Shown piece after piece: positions 8,736 through 18,202 of a DNA stretch of 57,413 nucleotides; the first letter of the stretch is position 1, and every line of letters starts with the position of its first letter. The notes under the pieces are model-generated. The model worked only from the letters and a program-made list of their open reading frames with translations. It made no database searches and was not told where the DNA came from. The DNA is taken from the NCBI GenBank assembly GCA_031291755.1, contig JARLIK010000015.1:1-57413 (forward strand). The letters run 5' to 3'. A program made the translations under genes and the position numbers. The stretch is from Acidocella sp. (lineage in GTDB: Bacteria > Pseudomonadota > Alphaproteobacteria > Acetobacterales > Acetobacteraceae).

Positions 8736-9655
8736 TGGCGCTCTCGGCTTTTTTCAGCAAGCTGAAAACCGGGCTGTCGCGCAGTGCGGAGAAACTCGGC
8801 TCTAACATCACCGCCACCTTCACCAAGCGCAAGCTCGATGACGCGGCGTTGGAGGAGCTGGAGGATATGCTGATCGCGGCTGACCTCGGCCCGGCGGTGG
8901 CATCGCGGGTGATCGGTAATTTTCGCCGCACGCGCTTTGGCAAGGAAGTGTCGGATGAGGAAATCCGGGAAACGCTGGCCGCCGAGATCGCCGCGATTCT
9001 GGCACCCGTCGCGCTGCCGCTGCTGCCGGATGTCAGTAAAAAGCCGTTTGTGATTCTCATGACCGGGGTGAATGGCGCTGGTAAAACCACCACCATCGGC
9101 AAATTGGCCACCTTGTACCGCGAGCAGGGGTTAACCCCGATGCTGGCGGCGGGCGATACGTTCCGCGCCGCCGCCGTGGAGCAATTGCAAATCTGGGGGC
9201 AGCGTTCCGGGGCGGTGGTGGTGGCAGCACCGGCAAATTCCGATTCCGCCTCGCTGGCGCATGAGGCTTTGAGCAAGGCGCAAGCGGCGGGGGCGGATAT
9301 ATTGCTCATTGATACCGCCGGGCGGCTGCATAATAAAACCGCTTTGATGGATGAGTTGCGCAAGATCATCCGGGTGATTCGCAAAATTGACCCCTCCGCG
9401 CCGCACGCCACGTTACTCACGCTGGATGCCACGATTGGTCAGAATGCGATTGCGCAGGTGAAAACCTTCAAGGAAATGGTGGAGCTGAGCGGGCTGATCG
9501 TGACCAAGCTGGATGGCTCGGCGCGCGGCGGCATTGTGGTGGCGCTGGCCGAGCAGTTCAAACTGCCGGTGCATGCGGTGGGCACCGGCGAGCAGGCGGC
9601 GGATTTACGGCCCTTCGTGGCCGAGGAATTCGCCCGCGCTCTGGTAGGGCTTTAA
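8735..9655 (+). CDS. ftsY: signal recognition particle receptor FtsY
   Basis: FtsY is the SRP receptor GTPase that delivers ribosome-nascent chain complexes to the inner membrane. It shows a helical N domain, then the G domain motifs: GVNGAGKTTTIGKL (P-loop), DTFRAAAVEQL, DTAGRL and TKLDGSARGG. At 306 residues it lacks the long acidic A domain of E. coli FtsY, which is usual in alphaproteobacteria. It is coupled to dapF. Confidence 0.95.
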   Translation: MALSAFFSKLKTGLSRSAEKLGSNITATFTKRKLDDAALEELEDMLIAADLGPAVASRVIGNFRRTRFGKEVSDEEIRETLAAEIAAILAPVALPLLPDVSKKPFVILMTGVNGAGKTTTIGKLATLYREQGLTPMLAAGDTFRAAAVEQLQIWGQRSGAVVVAAPANSDSASLAHEALSKAQAAGADILLIDTAGRLHNKTALMDELRKIIRVIRKIDPSAPHATLLTLDATIGQNAIAQVKTFKEMVELSGLIVTKLDGSARGGIVVALAEQFKLPVHAVGTGEQAADLRPFVAEEFARALVGL

Positions 9656-9685
9656 GTTTCCAAGCTACACGTTTAAGTTGCGGCC

Positions 9686-10795
9686 ATGGAACGTCTCACC
9701 AGGCTCGATGGGTTGCGCGGCGTGCTGGCGGTTTATGTCATGCTGGGCCATGCGCTGCCCTACACCACGCTGCCCGGATGGGCCGGTGCCGCCTTCATAC
9801 ATGGCGAAGCGGCGGTGGATGTATTTTTTGCCCTCAGCGGGCTGGTGGTGATCAATTCACTGGAGCGTTTCAATTACCGGGCCGGGCCGTTTTTGGCGGG
9901 CCGGGCGCGACGGCTATTGCCGGTGTATTTTGTGGTGCTGGCTCTGGCGGTGGGGTTGATCTGGCTGGGCTCGCCGTTGTCCGCGATGCCGTGGATCGCG
10001 CCTGAGTCATTGCAGGCGGATTTTTGGGCGATCGGGATGCCCGCGCAATTCCTCTGGCATTTTTTGGCGCATATCACGCTGGTCCAGGGGTTGTTGCCAC
10101 AAGGGTTGCTGCCGTGGGCTTACATTACCTTGCTGGGACCAGCCTGGAGTCTCTCCACGGAGTGGCAATTTTATATTGTTATGGCGGTGTTGATGCGCCG
10201 GGTGCGCAGCCTTACACGGTTTGGGATTTTGCTGCTGGCGGTGGCGGTGTTGTATCGCATCACGGCGGGGTTTTTGCCGGCGTACTGGCAATTCAGCCGG
10301 GCGTTTTTGCCCGATGCGGCGGGGTTTTTTGGGTTGGGGGTGATGTCGGCGGTGTGGCTGCGCAAGGGTCATGCGCTGCCCTTGGCGGCGGCGGTGCTGG
10401 TGGTGGCAGCGTTGGGTTTATCCTCGGGCTCACCTGAGAAAATACTCACGCCGCTGGTTTGGCTGCTGGTTCTATGCGTGCAAAAATATGGCGCTGTGCC
10501 GCCGCTGGCGCGGCTGTTGGAGTGCCGGCCGGTGCAGTATCTTGGCGCCGTTTCGTATCCGTTATATCTGCTGAATGCACCGGTGCAGCGAGCCTGCGCG
10601 ATGATCATTGCGCCCCTGGTTCATGGTAACGCCGCGATGTTTGATTGGTTGTGGCTGCCGTTGGCGCTGGCGGCACCCGCGTTGGCTGCCGCCGTTCTGC
10701 ATCACGCGGTGGAAAAACCGTTTATGCAGTCACCAAAGCGGTCGATGCCGATTTCCACGTCAGTGTCCCCGCCTTGCCGCAATTTGGGCACGTAG
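9686..10795 (+). CDS. acyltransferase 3 family integral membrane protein
   Basis: This is an inner-membrane O-acyltransferase of the OafA/NodX type, with about ten hydrophobic helices in 369 residues. The family motif RLDGLRGVLAVYVMLGH lies at the N-terminus. An arginine-rich RARRLLPVYF segment and a GPAWSLSTEWQFY block follow, and these are typical of enzymes that acetylate polysaccharides or lipids. The substrate is unknown. The last 24 codons after the family's terminal VEKPF block are read antisense to the 3-prime end of hemY, a 74-bp convergent overlap. The tail is Ser/Pro-rich and probably carries no essential function. Confidence 0.85.
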   Translation: MERLTRLDGLRGVLAVYVMLGHALPYTTLPGWAGAAFIHGEAAVDVFFALSGLVVINSLERFNYRAGPFLAGRARRLLPVYFVVLALAVGLIWLGSPLSAMPWIAPESLQADFWAIGMPAQFLWHFLAHITLVQGLLPQGLLPWAYITLLGPAWSLSTEWQFYIVMAVLMRRVRSLTRFGILLLAVAVLYRITAGFLPAYWQFSRAFLPDAAGFFGLGVMSAVWLRKGHALPLAAAVLVVAALGLSSGSPEKILTPLVWLLVLCVQKYGAVPPLARLLECRPVQYLGAVSYPLYLLNAPVQRACAMIIAPLVHGNAAMFDWLWLPLALAAPALAAAVLHHAVEKPFMQSPKRSMPISTSVSPPCRNLGT

Positions 10796-11933
10796 CATGC
10801 CAATCGGTGTGTTCGGTATGGCATGACTGGCAGGTCCATTTTGGCGCGGGGGCGTCAACCGGCGTATCACCCAGTGCGGTAAGTACGGCGTAGGGGCGTT
10901 TGTCGGTGAGGCCCGCAGCGATGGCGGCCTCAGCGTGGCGGCGGGCTTCGCCGGTCAGCTTGGCCGCCAGCGATGTCTCGGCCAGCAGAATTTCAGATTC
11001 GGGGTGTCCGGGCTTGGCGGCGGCCAACTGGCTGGCGGCCTGCACGCGCTCGATCGGGTCGGGGATGTTTTCAAGATAGGCAGCGGCGATCAGCGGGTGT
11101 GGTGCTGCGGTCCAGCCTTTTAGCAGTGATTTTTTGGCGGCGCGGGCCTTGTTGGCCAAGGTCAGGCTGCGGGCGTAGGCCACCGTGGCGGGCACCAGGG
11201 TAGGGTCGGCCTTTATCGCTTGCTTGGCATAACGCAGCGTATTGCTGCGGTCCTGCGTGGCATTGGCGGCGGCGGTGGCGATGGCGGCAACTTCGGCGGG
11301 GGCCTGGGTGAGGCCCAAAGCGGTGCGCCAGTCCTGCTGTTTCAGCGCGGCGGCCAGCCGTTCCGTCCGCGCCCAACTGCTGCCGGGGTAAGCATCCTCG
11401 GCGGCCAGCGCGTGCTTACGGGCGGCGTCATGGTCGCCGGTGCTGGCGGCGTGGTGGCCGAGGCCGCGATGGCCGAGAAACGCCATATCCTTATGGGTGG
11501 TGAGTTTTTTGAAGGCGGCGTCGGCCTGGTCATGCTTGCCATTCAGCCGGGCGGCCTCGGCGGTGAGCAGCAGCACCAGCGGGGTTTCCCCCAGCAGTTT
11601 ACGGGCGCGGCCAGCCTCGGCCTCAGCGCCTTTGGCATCGCCGGCGGCCAGCGCCGTGAGGGCGCGATTGGTGGCAATCTCGCCGAGGTTTTTGCGGCGG
11701 CTGCCTTGCCAGGCACTCATCCCGCCCGGGGCGCGGCGGATACCGCCGATGATGCGGAATATAATGGTGAGGAGCAGCGCGATTGCGGCAAGAATCAGCA
11801 GGGCGACGGGGGTTGAGGCGGTGACGGTGTAATCGCCGGAATGGGCGGTGACGCTGCCGGGAAAAGTGCTGATCCACCAGGCGATGCCCAGCAGAATCAC
11901 GGCAATGATCATAAAGCGGGCAGCGCGCAGCAT
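10722..11933 (-). CDS. hemY: HemY-like TPR membrane protein with C-terminal zinc ribbon
   Basis: This is the HemY protein of the proteobacterial hem operon, not protoporphyrinogen oxidase. Two N-terminal transmembrane helices (about residues 7-24 and 44-62) anchor a long alanine-rich TPR region in the inner membrane. The last 35 residues form a rubredoxin-like zinc ribbon with two CxxC knuckles (WTCQSCHTEH and ATCPNCG). In total 403 residues. It is coupled to the mitofilin-like gene by TAATG and lies at the end of the hemC-hemD-mic60-hemY operon. The exact function is unclear; a role in haem or membrane-complex assembly is inferred from operon conservation. Confidence 0.85.
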   Translation of the reverse strand: MLRAARFMIIAVILLGIAWWISTFPGSVTAHSGDYTVTASTPVALLILAAIALLLTIIFRIIGGIRRAPGGMSAWQGSRRKNLGEIATNRALTALAAGDAKGAEAEAGRARKLLGETPLVLLLTAEAARLNGKHDQADAAFKKLTTHKDMAFLGHRGLGHHAASTGDHDAARKHALAAEDAYPGSSWARTERLAAALKQQDWRTALGLTQAPAEVAAIATAAANATQDRSNTLRYAKQAIKADPTLVPATVAYARSLTLANKARAAKKSLLKGWTAAPHPLIAAAYLENIPDPIERVQAASQLAAAKPGHPESEILLAETSLAAKLTGEARRHAEAAIAAGLTDKRPYAVLTALGDTPVDAPAPKWTCQSCHTEHTDWHATCPNCGKAGTLTWKSASTALVTA

Positions 11934-12847
11934 TATGGCTGATCCGCCAGGGTGATGATGGCGGCGCGGGCGGCCAGCAAGGCTTTGGCTTGTGCCAGCC
12001 AGTCGCCCATCGCGGCCTGGGTGGTAGGGCTAAGGCCGTTCAGCGCGTTCACCGCCCCGGCAAGGTCACCGGCATCCAGCAATGTTTGCGCCTGCGCGGT
12101 TATGGCGGCGGCGGGAGCGCCGACGATAACGTGCGAGCCGTTGCTGATGGTGATCAGGCTTTCCAACCGTTGTAGCGTGCCGGTCCAGAACGAGCCGTTG
12201 GCGGCGCGGGCGACGCTGGCATCATTGGCGGCGGCAGCGGCGGCGGGGAAGGATAGTTGCAGGGCGGCCTGGGTTGGCGGCGCGATGCTGGCGAATTTGG
12301 CCAAAGCGGGCGGGGCGTTCGGGATATCGCCGAGCGGTAAGCCGGATTCCAGCGCGATGCGGGCGGATTCCAGCCGGTTCAGCGTGACGATTTTGGCGGA
12401 GAGTTTGGTGACATCGACATTATTGGCCGACAGCGTGGCGAGCGCCCCGTGGTCGGCGGCGAACTGCGCCTGCATGGCCTGCACCTGGGCGGTCAGCAGT
12501 GCGAGTTTTTCGCCAAGGCCGGCCTGCACGGTCACGCTGTCAGGCGCGGGCTGGGCGCGGTTGGCCTGCGCCTGCACCGCGCTGAGCTGGGCTTGCAGCA
12601 CCGCAATTTGGGCATTGGCGGCCACCGAGTCAGTTTGGTGCAGGGTCCATAAATAGCCCTCGCCGCCGGCCAGCACGCAGAACCCCAGCACGCCGATCAG
12701 CGGCCAGGCGCTGGGGCGTGGCTTGGCGGGTTTCACCGGCAGCGCCACTGTAGGATTCGGCAGCGGCTTTGGCGCGGGTTTTGGCGCTGGCGGCGGCGCA
12801 GTGACGGCGACGGATTCAGGGGGTGTTGGGGGGTCAATGTCAGTCAT
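11933..12847 (-). CDS. mitofilin/Mic60-like inner membrane protein
   Basis: A 304-residue protein with a Pro/Ala/Lys-rich N-terminal cytoplasmic tail. It has one transmembrane helix (near WPLIGVLGFCVLAGGEGYLW), then a coiled-coil (about residues 80-165) and a C-terminal Ala-rich helical domain. This architecture between hemD and hemY matches the alphaproteobacterial homologue of mitochondrial Mic60/mitofilin (COG4223), which is linked to membrane curvature and envelope contact sites. Overlaps with hemD (ATGA) and hemY (TAATG) show tight coupling. Identity rests mostly on architecture and position because the sequence is low-complexity. Confidence 0.75.
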   Translation of the reverse strand: MTDIDPPTPPESVAVTAPPPAPKPAPKPLPNPTVALPVKPAKPRPSAWPLIGVLGFCVLAGGEGYLWTLHQTDSVAANAQIAVLQAQLSAVQAQANRAQPAPDSVTVQAGLGEKLALLTAQVQAMQAQFAADHGALATLSANNVDVTKLSAKIVTLNRLESARIALESGLPLGDIPNAPPALAKFASIAPPTQAALQLSFPAAAAAANDASVARAANGSFWTGTLQRLESLITISNGSHVIVGAPAAAITAQAQTLLDAGDLAGAVNALNGLSPTTQAAMGDWLAQAKALLAARAAIITLADQP

Positions 12848-13512
12848 GTCAGATATGCCAATAAATCCGCTTCAGTTGGCGCTAATGCGACACGGATTGT
12901 GGTCCAGGGCAAGTCATGCAGTACGGCGGCCACATTCGGGCTGAGCGCCAGAGCGGTGACGTTGGCGGTATTGGGCGGATTCAGCTTGATAAAAGCGCGG
13001 GCGGACTCAGCGGAATAAAACAAGGCGGTTTTGATCGAGCCGTCCTGCAACGCAGTGCGAACGGCGGGCGGTAAAGCCCGCGCTGGGGTGGCGGCATAGA
13101 CGGTGCGGCGGGTGATGGTCAGACCGGCCTTTCGTAATTGCTGCGCCAGAGCCAAACCATGCCGGGCACCCACCGCCAGCAAATAGCTGCCGGGCAGGCG
13201 ATGCGCGATGATCAGGGCGGCCAGGTCCTTGGCATCGCCGCTGGCGCTGATGACCGAGTTGAACCCAGCCTCACGCAGCCGGCCGGCGGTGGCGTCGCCG
13301 ACACAAAAAATGGGTGTGTTTCGGTAGCGTTCCGGCAGGGCGGGAATTACCTGGCTGCTGGTGACAATGATGGCGGCGGGGTGCTGCGGCAGCGTGGCGG
13401 CGTGGCGGCTGATGGCCAGACAAGGGGCCACAACGGGCTCATACCCCATGCTGGTCAGCCGCGCGGCGGTCAGTGAGGCGCCCGGTTCCGGGCGGGTAAC
13501 CAGAATTTTCAA
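12844..13512 (-). CDS. hemD: uroporphyrinogen-III synthase
   Basis: HemD closes and inverts ring D of hydroxymethylbilane. The 222-residue product has the weakly conserved HemD pattern. It opens with ILVTRPEPGASLTAARL, then ATLPQHPAAIIVTSSQVIPAL, VGDATAGRLREAGF, and the C-terminal ALFYSAESARAFIKL block. The start is a TTG at 13512 that overlaps the hemC stop (TTGA). No ATG fits, and MKILVTRPEPG is the expected N-terminus. It also overlaps the mitofilin-like gene. Confidence 0.88.
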   Translation of the reverse strand: MKILVTRPEPGASLTAARLTSMGYEPVVAPCLAISRHAATLPQHPAAIIVTSSQVIPALPERYRNTPIFCVGDATAGRLREAGFNSVISASGDAKDLAALIIAHRLPGSYLLAVGARHGLALAQQLRKAGLTITRRTVYAATPARALPPAVRTALQDGSIKTALFYSAESARAFIKLNPPNTANVTALALSPNVAAVLHDLPWTTIRVALAPTEADLLAYLT

Positions 13513-14495
13513 ATGTCGAAAATATCCGGCGGGCTGTCGGCTTTCAGCGAGGCGCCCAGTTCGGCACCGAGCCGCTCGGCATCGGCGGCCGCGCCGGTGG
13601 CGCTGCGCTTTAGAAGGAAGGTGCCGTCGGCACGCGCCACCAGCCCGGTGAGGTGTAGGCTGCCGTCGCTTTGCAATTGCGCATAACCGCCGATCGGGGT
13701 GCGGCAGGAGCCATCCAGCGCCGCCAGCAAAGCGCGTTCGGCGGTGGCGACAGCTTTGGCTTCCGGGTCTTCAATCCCCGCCAGCATGGCGCAAAGCTCG
13801 GTGTCGGCGCTGCGTACCGTGATGCCGACGATGCCCTGGCAGGCCGAGGGCACCATGGTTTCAGCTGACAGCACGACGCTGGCACGCTCGCCCAGGCCGA
13901 GGCGGCGCAGGCCGGCGTAGGCCAGCAAGGTGGCGGCGAATTCGCCGGATTCCACCTTGCCAAGCCGGGTGCCGACATTGCCGCGCAGCAGGGCGAAATT
14001 CAAATCGGGGCGGGCATGCTTGAGCTGCGCCTGGCGGCGCACGGAAGCGGAGCCGACGGTGGCACCATGCGCCAATGCGGCGTAGGGGTTGGCCGGGTCG
14101 TGCGGGGGGTGGCCCGCTGGCAATATCAGCACGTCGCGCGCATCCTCGCGCTTTAAGGTGCAGGCCAAAGTGATGCCGGGGGGCAGGGTGGTTTCGAGGT
14201 CCTTCAGCGAATGCACCGCGAAATCGATTCGTCCGGCAGCCAGCGCCTCGTGAATTTCCTTGGCGAACAGCCCTTTGCCGCCGATTTCGGCGAGCGGGCG
14301 GTCGAGCACGGCGTCGCCGGTGGTGTTGATGATATGCTCCTCAAACACCTCCATGCCGCGCAGCACCGGGCAGAAATGCCGCAGGATTTGCAGGAAATTG
14401 GCGGTCTGGGCACGCGCCAGCGGCGAGCCGCGGGTGCCGACCTTCAGGGGGAGTGGCCTCCGGTGCGGGGCTATAAGGGGTTTTACGGAACTCAC
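13509..14495 (-). CDS. hemC: hydroxymethylbilane synthase (porphobilinogen deaminase)
   Basis: HemC polymerises four porphobilinogen units for haem synthesis. It shows KVGTRGSPLARAQT, the FAVHSLKDLETTLP substrate block, GSASVRRQAQL, and the dipyrromethane-cofactor cysteine in LDGSCRTPIGGYA. At 328 residues it is the usual size. The start is GTG at 14495; no in-frame ATG precedes the conserved KVGTRGS. It is the first gene of the minus-strand hem operon, divergent from tsaD with only 23 bases between starts, so the two promoters must overlap. Confidence 0.94.
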   Translation of the reverse strand: MSSVKPLIAPHRRPLPLKVGTRGSPLARAQTANFLQILRHFCPVLRGMEVFEEHIINTTGDAVLDRPLAEIGGKGLFAKEIHEALAAGRIDFAVHSLKDLETTLPPGITLACTLKREDARDVLILPAGHPPHDPANPYAALAHGATVGSASVRRQAQLKHARPDLNFALLRGNVGTRLGKVESGEFAATLLAYAGLRRLGLGERASVVLSAETMVPSACQGIVGITVRSADTELCAMLAGIEDPEAKAVATAERALLAALDGSCRTPIGGYAQLQSDGSLHLTGLVARADGTFLLKRSATGAAADAERLGAELGASLKADSPPDIFDI

Positions 14496-14518
14496 GCGGT
14501 TGGTCTAGAGCTTGACGC

Positions 14519-15568
14519 ATGGAAAGAAAAGTCATGCGTGCGCCGGGCTGCGTGCTGGGCATAGAAAGCAGTTGCGATGAGACCGCGGCTGCGGTGCTGG
14601 CGCCGGATGGCGAGATTTTGGCGGAGCGGGTGTTAACCCAGTTGGCTGACCATGCGGCGTTCGGCGGGGTGGTGCCGGAAATCGCGGCGCGGGCGCATCT
14701 GGCGGCCTTGGGGCCCTTGGTGGCTGATGCGCTGGCCGAGGCGGGTGTTGGGTTCGCAGATTTGGGTGCGATTGCTGCCACCGCTGGGCCGGGGTTGATC
14801 GGCGGGCTGCTGGTGGGCACCGGCTTTGCCAAAGGGGCGGCGCTGGCGGCGGGGGTATCGTATCTCGCCATCAACCACCTTGAAGCGCATGCGCTGACCG
14901 CCCGGCTGCCGGGGCTGGCAAAGAGCGCGCCGGAGTTTCCGTATTTGCTGTTGCTGGTCTCCGGCGGGCATTGCCAATGCGTGGCGGTGGAGGGGGTTGG
15001 CCGCTACCGCCGCCTGGGCAGCACGCTCGATGATGCGGTGGGCGAGGCATTTGATAAAACCGCGAAATTACTGGGCCTGCCGTATCCGGGTGGTCCGGCG
15101 CTGGAGGCGATGGCCCGTGAAGGGGTGGCGCGATTTGATCTGCCGCGGCCAATGTTGCGGCGCGAGGGCTGCGATTTTTCATTCTCCGGTCTGAAGACCG
15201 CCGTGGTGCAATTGGTGGCGGGCTATGGCGCGGGGGCATTGCCGCGCCAGCTGGCCGCTGACATGGCGGCGAGTTTTCAGGCGGCGGTGGCTGACATCAT
15301 GGCCGACCGGCTGGGCCATGCGCTGGCGATGCTGCCGGCGGCAACGGCGGTGGTGATCGCGGGCGGCGTGGCTTCAAACCAGGCGATCCGTCTGCGGCTG
15401 GCCGAGGTGGCCATCGCAAATGGCAAGGCGTTGATCGCGCCGCCGTTGCGGCTATGCACCGATAACGCGGTGATGGTGGCCTGGGCGGGCATCGAGCGGC
15501 AGCGTGCCGGGCTGGTGAGTACACTCGCCGCCCCGTGTAAACCGCGCTGGCCGCTGGAGGCGATATGA
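14519..15568 (+). CDS. tsaD: tRNA N6-adenosine threonylcarbamoyltransferase
   Basis: TsaD transfers threonylcarbamoyl to A37 of ANN-decoding tRNAs. ASKHA-fold signatures are visible: [13 protein letters not shown] at the N-terminus, the metal-binding NHLEAH near residue 120, and LLVSGGHCQ. Also present are a [23 protein letters not shown] block and [10 protein letters not shown]. The length of 349 residues is standard. ATG 14519 is used; an ATG five codons later is possible. Its stop overlaps rlmJ (ATGA). Confidence 0.95.
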   Translation: MERKVMRAPGCVLGIESSCDETAAAVLAPDGEILAERVLTQLADHAAFGGVVPEIAARAHLAALGPLVADALAEAGVGFADLGAIAATAGPGLIGGLLVGTGFAKGAALAAGVSYLAINHLEAHALTARLPGLAKSAPEFPYLLLLVSGGHCQCVAVEGVGRYRRLGSTLDDAVGEAFDKTAKLLGLPYPGGPALEAMAREGVARFDLPRPMLRREGCDFSFSGLKTAVVQLVAGYGAGALPRQLAADMAASFQAAVADIMADRLGHALAMLPAATAVVIAGGVASNQAIRLRLAEVAIANGKALIAPPLRLCTDNAVMVAWAGIERQRAGLVSTLAAPCKPRWPLEAI

Positions 15569-16371
15569 ACTACCGCCACGCCTATCACGCCGGGAACTTT
15601 GCCGATTGCATGAAGCACGCGCTGTTCATCAGCATCCTTCGCGCCATGCAGCGCAAGGATAAGTCGCTGCTGGTGCTTGATACGCACGCGGGCATCGGGC
15701 GGTATGATTTATCGGGCGAGCCGGCGCAAAAAACCGGTGAGTGGCGGGAAGGGATTGCCAAGGTGCAGGCGGCGGCTCCGGCAGCGCTGGCAAGCTATAC
15801 CGCGATGATCGAAAAACTTGGCCTCTACCCTGGTTCGCCGGCAATTGCGGCGGCGCTGCTGCGCGACAATGACCGGCTGATTTGTTGTGAATTGCACAAG
15901 GAGGATGCACCGCTGTTGCGCCGGGCGATGGCGGGACAAGCCAATGTGGCGGTGCATGAGCGCGATGGCTACGCCGCCATGCGGGCGTTTTTACCGCCGC
16001 CGGAAAAACGTGCGCTGGTGCTGATCGACCCGCCGTTCGAGGCCGTGGATGAATTCGCGGTTCTCACGGAAAACCTTGTGGCGGCTTACGAGAAATTCAA
16101 AACCGGCGTGTATGTGGTGTGGTACCCCATCAAGCACCGCGCCCCAGTACGGGGGTTTTGTGAGGGGTTGAAGCTGAGTAAAATCCGCGACGTGGTGACG
16201 GCAGAGTTTTTGCTGCGTGAGCCGTTGGACCCGGCCCGGCTGAATGGCTGCGGGCTGCTGGTGGTCAACCCGCCGTTTGGGTTTGAGGCCGAGGCGTTGC
16301 CAATATTGCAGGCGCTTGTTGAGGTTTTAGGTGGGGCTGGCTGCGGCGTGGAAAGATTGATTGATGAGTGA
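15565..16371 (+). CDS. rlmJ: 23S rRNA (adenine-2030-N6)-methyltransferase RlmJ
   Basis: RlmJ methylates A2030 of 23S rRNA. The N-terminus [20 protein letters not shown] is diagnostic. The [11 protein letters not shown] block and the catalytic DPPFE motif (near residue 154) are present. Its 268 residues match the family. It is coupled to tsaD upstream and overlaps gpsA by 8 bp downstream, so the three genes form an operon. Confidence 0.92.
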   Translation: MNYRHAYHAGNFADCMKHALFISILRAMQRKDKSLLVLDTHAGIGRYDLSGEPAQKTGEWREGIAKVQAAAPAALASYTAMIEKLGLYPGSPAIAAALLRDNDRLICCELHKEDAPLLRRAMAGQANVAVHERDGYAAMRAFLPPPEKRALVLIDPPFEAVDEFAVLTENLVAAYEKFKTGVYVVWYPIKHRAPVRGFCEGLKLSKIRDVVTAEFLLREPLDPARLNGCGLLVVNPPFGFEAEALPILQALVEVLGGAGCGVERLIDE

Positions 16372-17335
16372 GCTTAAAATCGGCGTGCTGGGGGCGGGCG
16401 CCTGGGGTACCGCGCTGGCGGTGCTGGCGGCAAAACATGGCGCGCCGGTGGCGTTGTGGGCGCGTGATGCCAAGCGGGCGGCGGCGATGGAAACGTCGCG
16501 TGAAAATCCGCGTTTGCCGGGAATTATTTTGCCGCCTTCGTTGCGGGTAAGTAGCGAATATCCAGAGGCGGATATTCTCCTGGTATGCGTGCCGATGCAG
16601 CATTTGTGCGAGACTTTGATCAGCCTGCCGCTGCAGCGCGGGGCTTTGGTTTTATGCTGCAAGGGGCTTGAACTTGGCTCAGGGCGGTTGCCGCCGGAGG
16701 TGCTTGAAGCGGTACTGCCAGGCCAGAAAATGGCGGTTCTGACGGGCCCGAATTTTGCGCATGAAGTGGCCGCTGGGTTACCCGCGGCCAGCGTGCTGGC
16801 GGCTTATGATGCGAGCTTGCGGGCGGCGCTGGTCAACGCCCTGCGCAGTGAGAGCTTGCGGTTGTATGGCAGCGCCGATGTGATGGGTGCGGCGCTGGGT
16901 GGTGCTGCGAAAAATGTCATCGCCATTGCCTCCGGCGTGGTGATGGGGGCTGGTTTGGGTGAAAATGCCAGAGCGGCGTTGATCACAAGGGGTATCGCGG
17001 AAATTGCCCGTCTGGCGGTGGCGTTGGGCGGCAAGGCGGAGACGGTTTCGGGATTGTCAGGCTTGGGTGATTTGCTGCTGACCTGCACGGGAATGAGCAG
17101 CCGGAATTACTCGCTGGGGCTGGCGTTGGGAAAAGGCCAGAGCCTGGCTGCGGTGTTGCAAAGCCGTAGCAATGTGACCGAAGGTGTTGCCACGGCGCCT
17201 GCCTTGTTGGCGCGCGCCCGGCAAGCCGATGTGGAGATGCCGATCACCGCCGCTGTTACAGCGCTGCTGGCGGGTGAGTTGAGTGTGCCGGGCACGATGC
17301 ACGCGCTGATGGGCCGGGCGCTGAAGGACGAGTAG
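16364..17335 (+). CDS. gpsA: NAD(P)H-dependent glycerol-3-phosphate dehydrogenase
   Basis: GpsA makes sn-glycerol-3-phosphate for phospholipid synthesis. The Rossmann motif is GVLGAGAWGTALA at the N-terminus. TGPNFAHEVAAGLPAA and GAAKNVIAIASGV (catalytic Lys) follow, then SGLSGLGDLLLTCTG. With the ATG at 16364 it is 323 residues. A TTG just before it is possible but unnecessary. It overlaps the end of rlmJ and stops three bases before the end of convergent ksgA. Confidence 0.95.
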   Translation: MSELKIGVLGAGAWGTALAVLAAKHGAPVALWARDAKRAAAMETSRENPRLPGIILPPSLRVSSEYPEADILLVCVPMQHLCETLISLPLQRGALVLCCKGLELGSGRLPPEVLEAVLPGQKMAVLTGPNFAHEVAAGLPAASVLAAYDASLRAALVNALRSESLRLYGSADVMGAALGGAAKNVIAIASGVVMGAGLGENARAALITRGIAEIARLAVALGGKAETVSGLSGLGDLLLTCTGMSSRNYSLGLALGKGQSLAAVLQSRSNVTEGVATAPALLARARQADVEMPITAAVTALLAGELSVPGTMHALMGRALKDE

Positions 17336-17338
17336 CGC

Positions 17339-18160
17339 CTACAAACTCGCCAGCATCAGCCGCTCGAATTCCTCCACACTCAAAGTCTCGGCGCGGCGCT
17401 CGGGGTTGATGTCTGCACGTTTAAGCAGCGCCTCGCCGCCCATGCCGCGCAACGCGCCGCGCAGCATTTTGCGGCGCTGGCCGAAGGCGGCGGCAGTCAG
17501 GCGCTCCATGGCTTTGAAATGCTCGGCAGGCGGCTGGGCGGATTTAGGAAATAGCCGGACGATGGCGGAATCGACTTTCGGCGGCGGCGAGAAGGCGCCG
17601 GCAGGCACATGCATGGCGATGTCGATATCGCACAGCCATTGCGCCAGCACCGACAGCCTCCCGTACGCGCCGCTGTTAGGGACGGCGGCGATGCGCTCGG
17701 CCACCTCCAACTGGAACATCAGCACCATGAATTGATAGGCACCGGCCTGCGCCAGCCATTTGATCAACAAAGGTGTGCCGACATTATAAGGCAGGTTGGC
17801 GACGATGCCGCGCGGTGCGGCGGTGAGCGTGGTGAGGTCGAGCTTCAAGGCATCGGCTTCGAGTACGGTCAGGCGCGAACACTGGCTGGCGAGTTGGCTT
17901 GTGGCGGCCACCGCACGCGGGTCGATTTCCACTGCCAGCACGCTGGCAGCCTCGCTGGCCAGCAAGGCGCGGGTTAGCCCACCGGGTCCGGGGCCGATTT
18001 CGATGATATTCACCCCGGCCAGCGGGGCCGCGCCGGCGATGCGTTCCAGCAAATGCGGTTCAAGTAGAAAATGCTGACCGAGGGATTTATCGGCGCGCAA
18101 ATCGAAGGCTGCGATAATATCACGCAGTGGTGGTAATTTTGTGGGCAGGTGTGGCGTCAT
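17339..18160 (-). CDS. ksgA: 16S rRNA dimethyladenosine transferase KsgA
   Basis: KsgA dimethylates A1518 and A1519 in the 16S rRNA 3-prime hairpin, a late checkpoint in 30S assembly. It shows KSLGQHFLLEPHLLERI, the SAM motif IEIGPGPGGLTRALL, NLPYNVGTPLL (the catalytic NLPY) and AFSPPPKVDSAIV. With the ATG at 18160 it is 273 residues, the normal length. The frame stays open to 18274, but that extension overlaps the divergent ClC gene and is not family-like. An ATG at 18187 is a second option. Confidence 0.92.
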   Translation of the reverse strand: MTPHLPTKLPPLRDIIAAFDLRADKSLGQHFLLEPHLLERIAGAAPLAGVNIIEIGPGPGGLTRALLASEAASVLAVEIDPRAVAATSQLASQCSRLTVLEADALKLDLTTLTAAPRGIVANLPYNVGTPLLIKWLAQAGAYQFMVLMFQLEVAERIAAVPNSGAYGRLSVLAQWLCDIDIAMHVPAGAFSPPPKVDSAIVRLFPKSAQPPAEHFKAMERLTAAAFGQRRKMLRGALRGMGGEALLKRADINPERRAETLSVEEFERLMLASL

Positions 18161-18202
18161 TGCGCTTGTTAGCCTGCCGGTGGACATGCCAACAAGGCCG
18201 CC

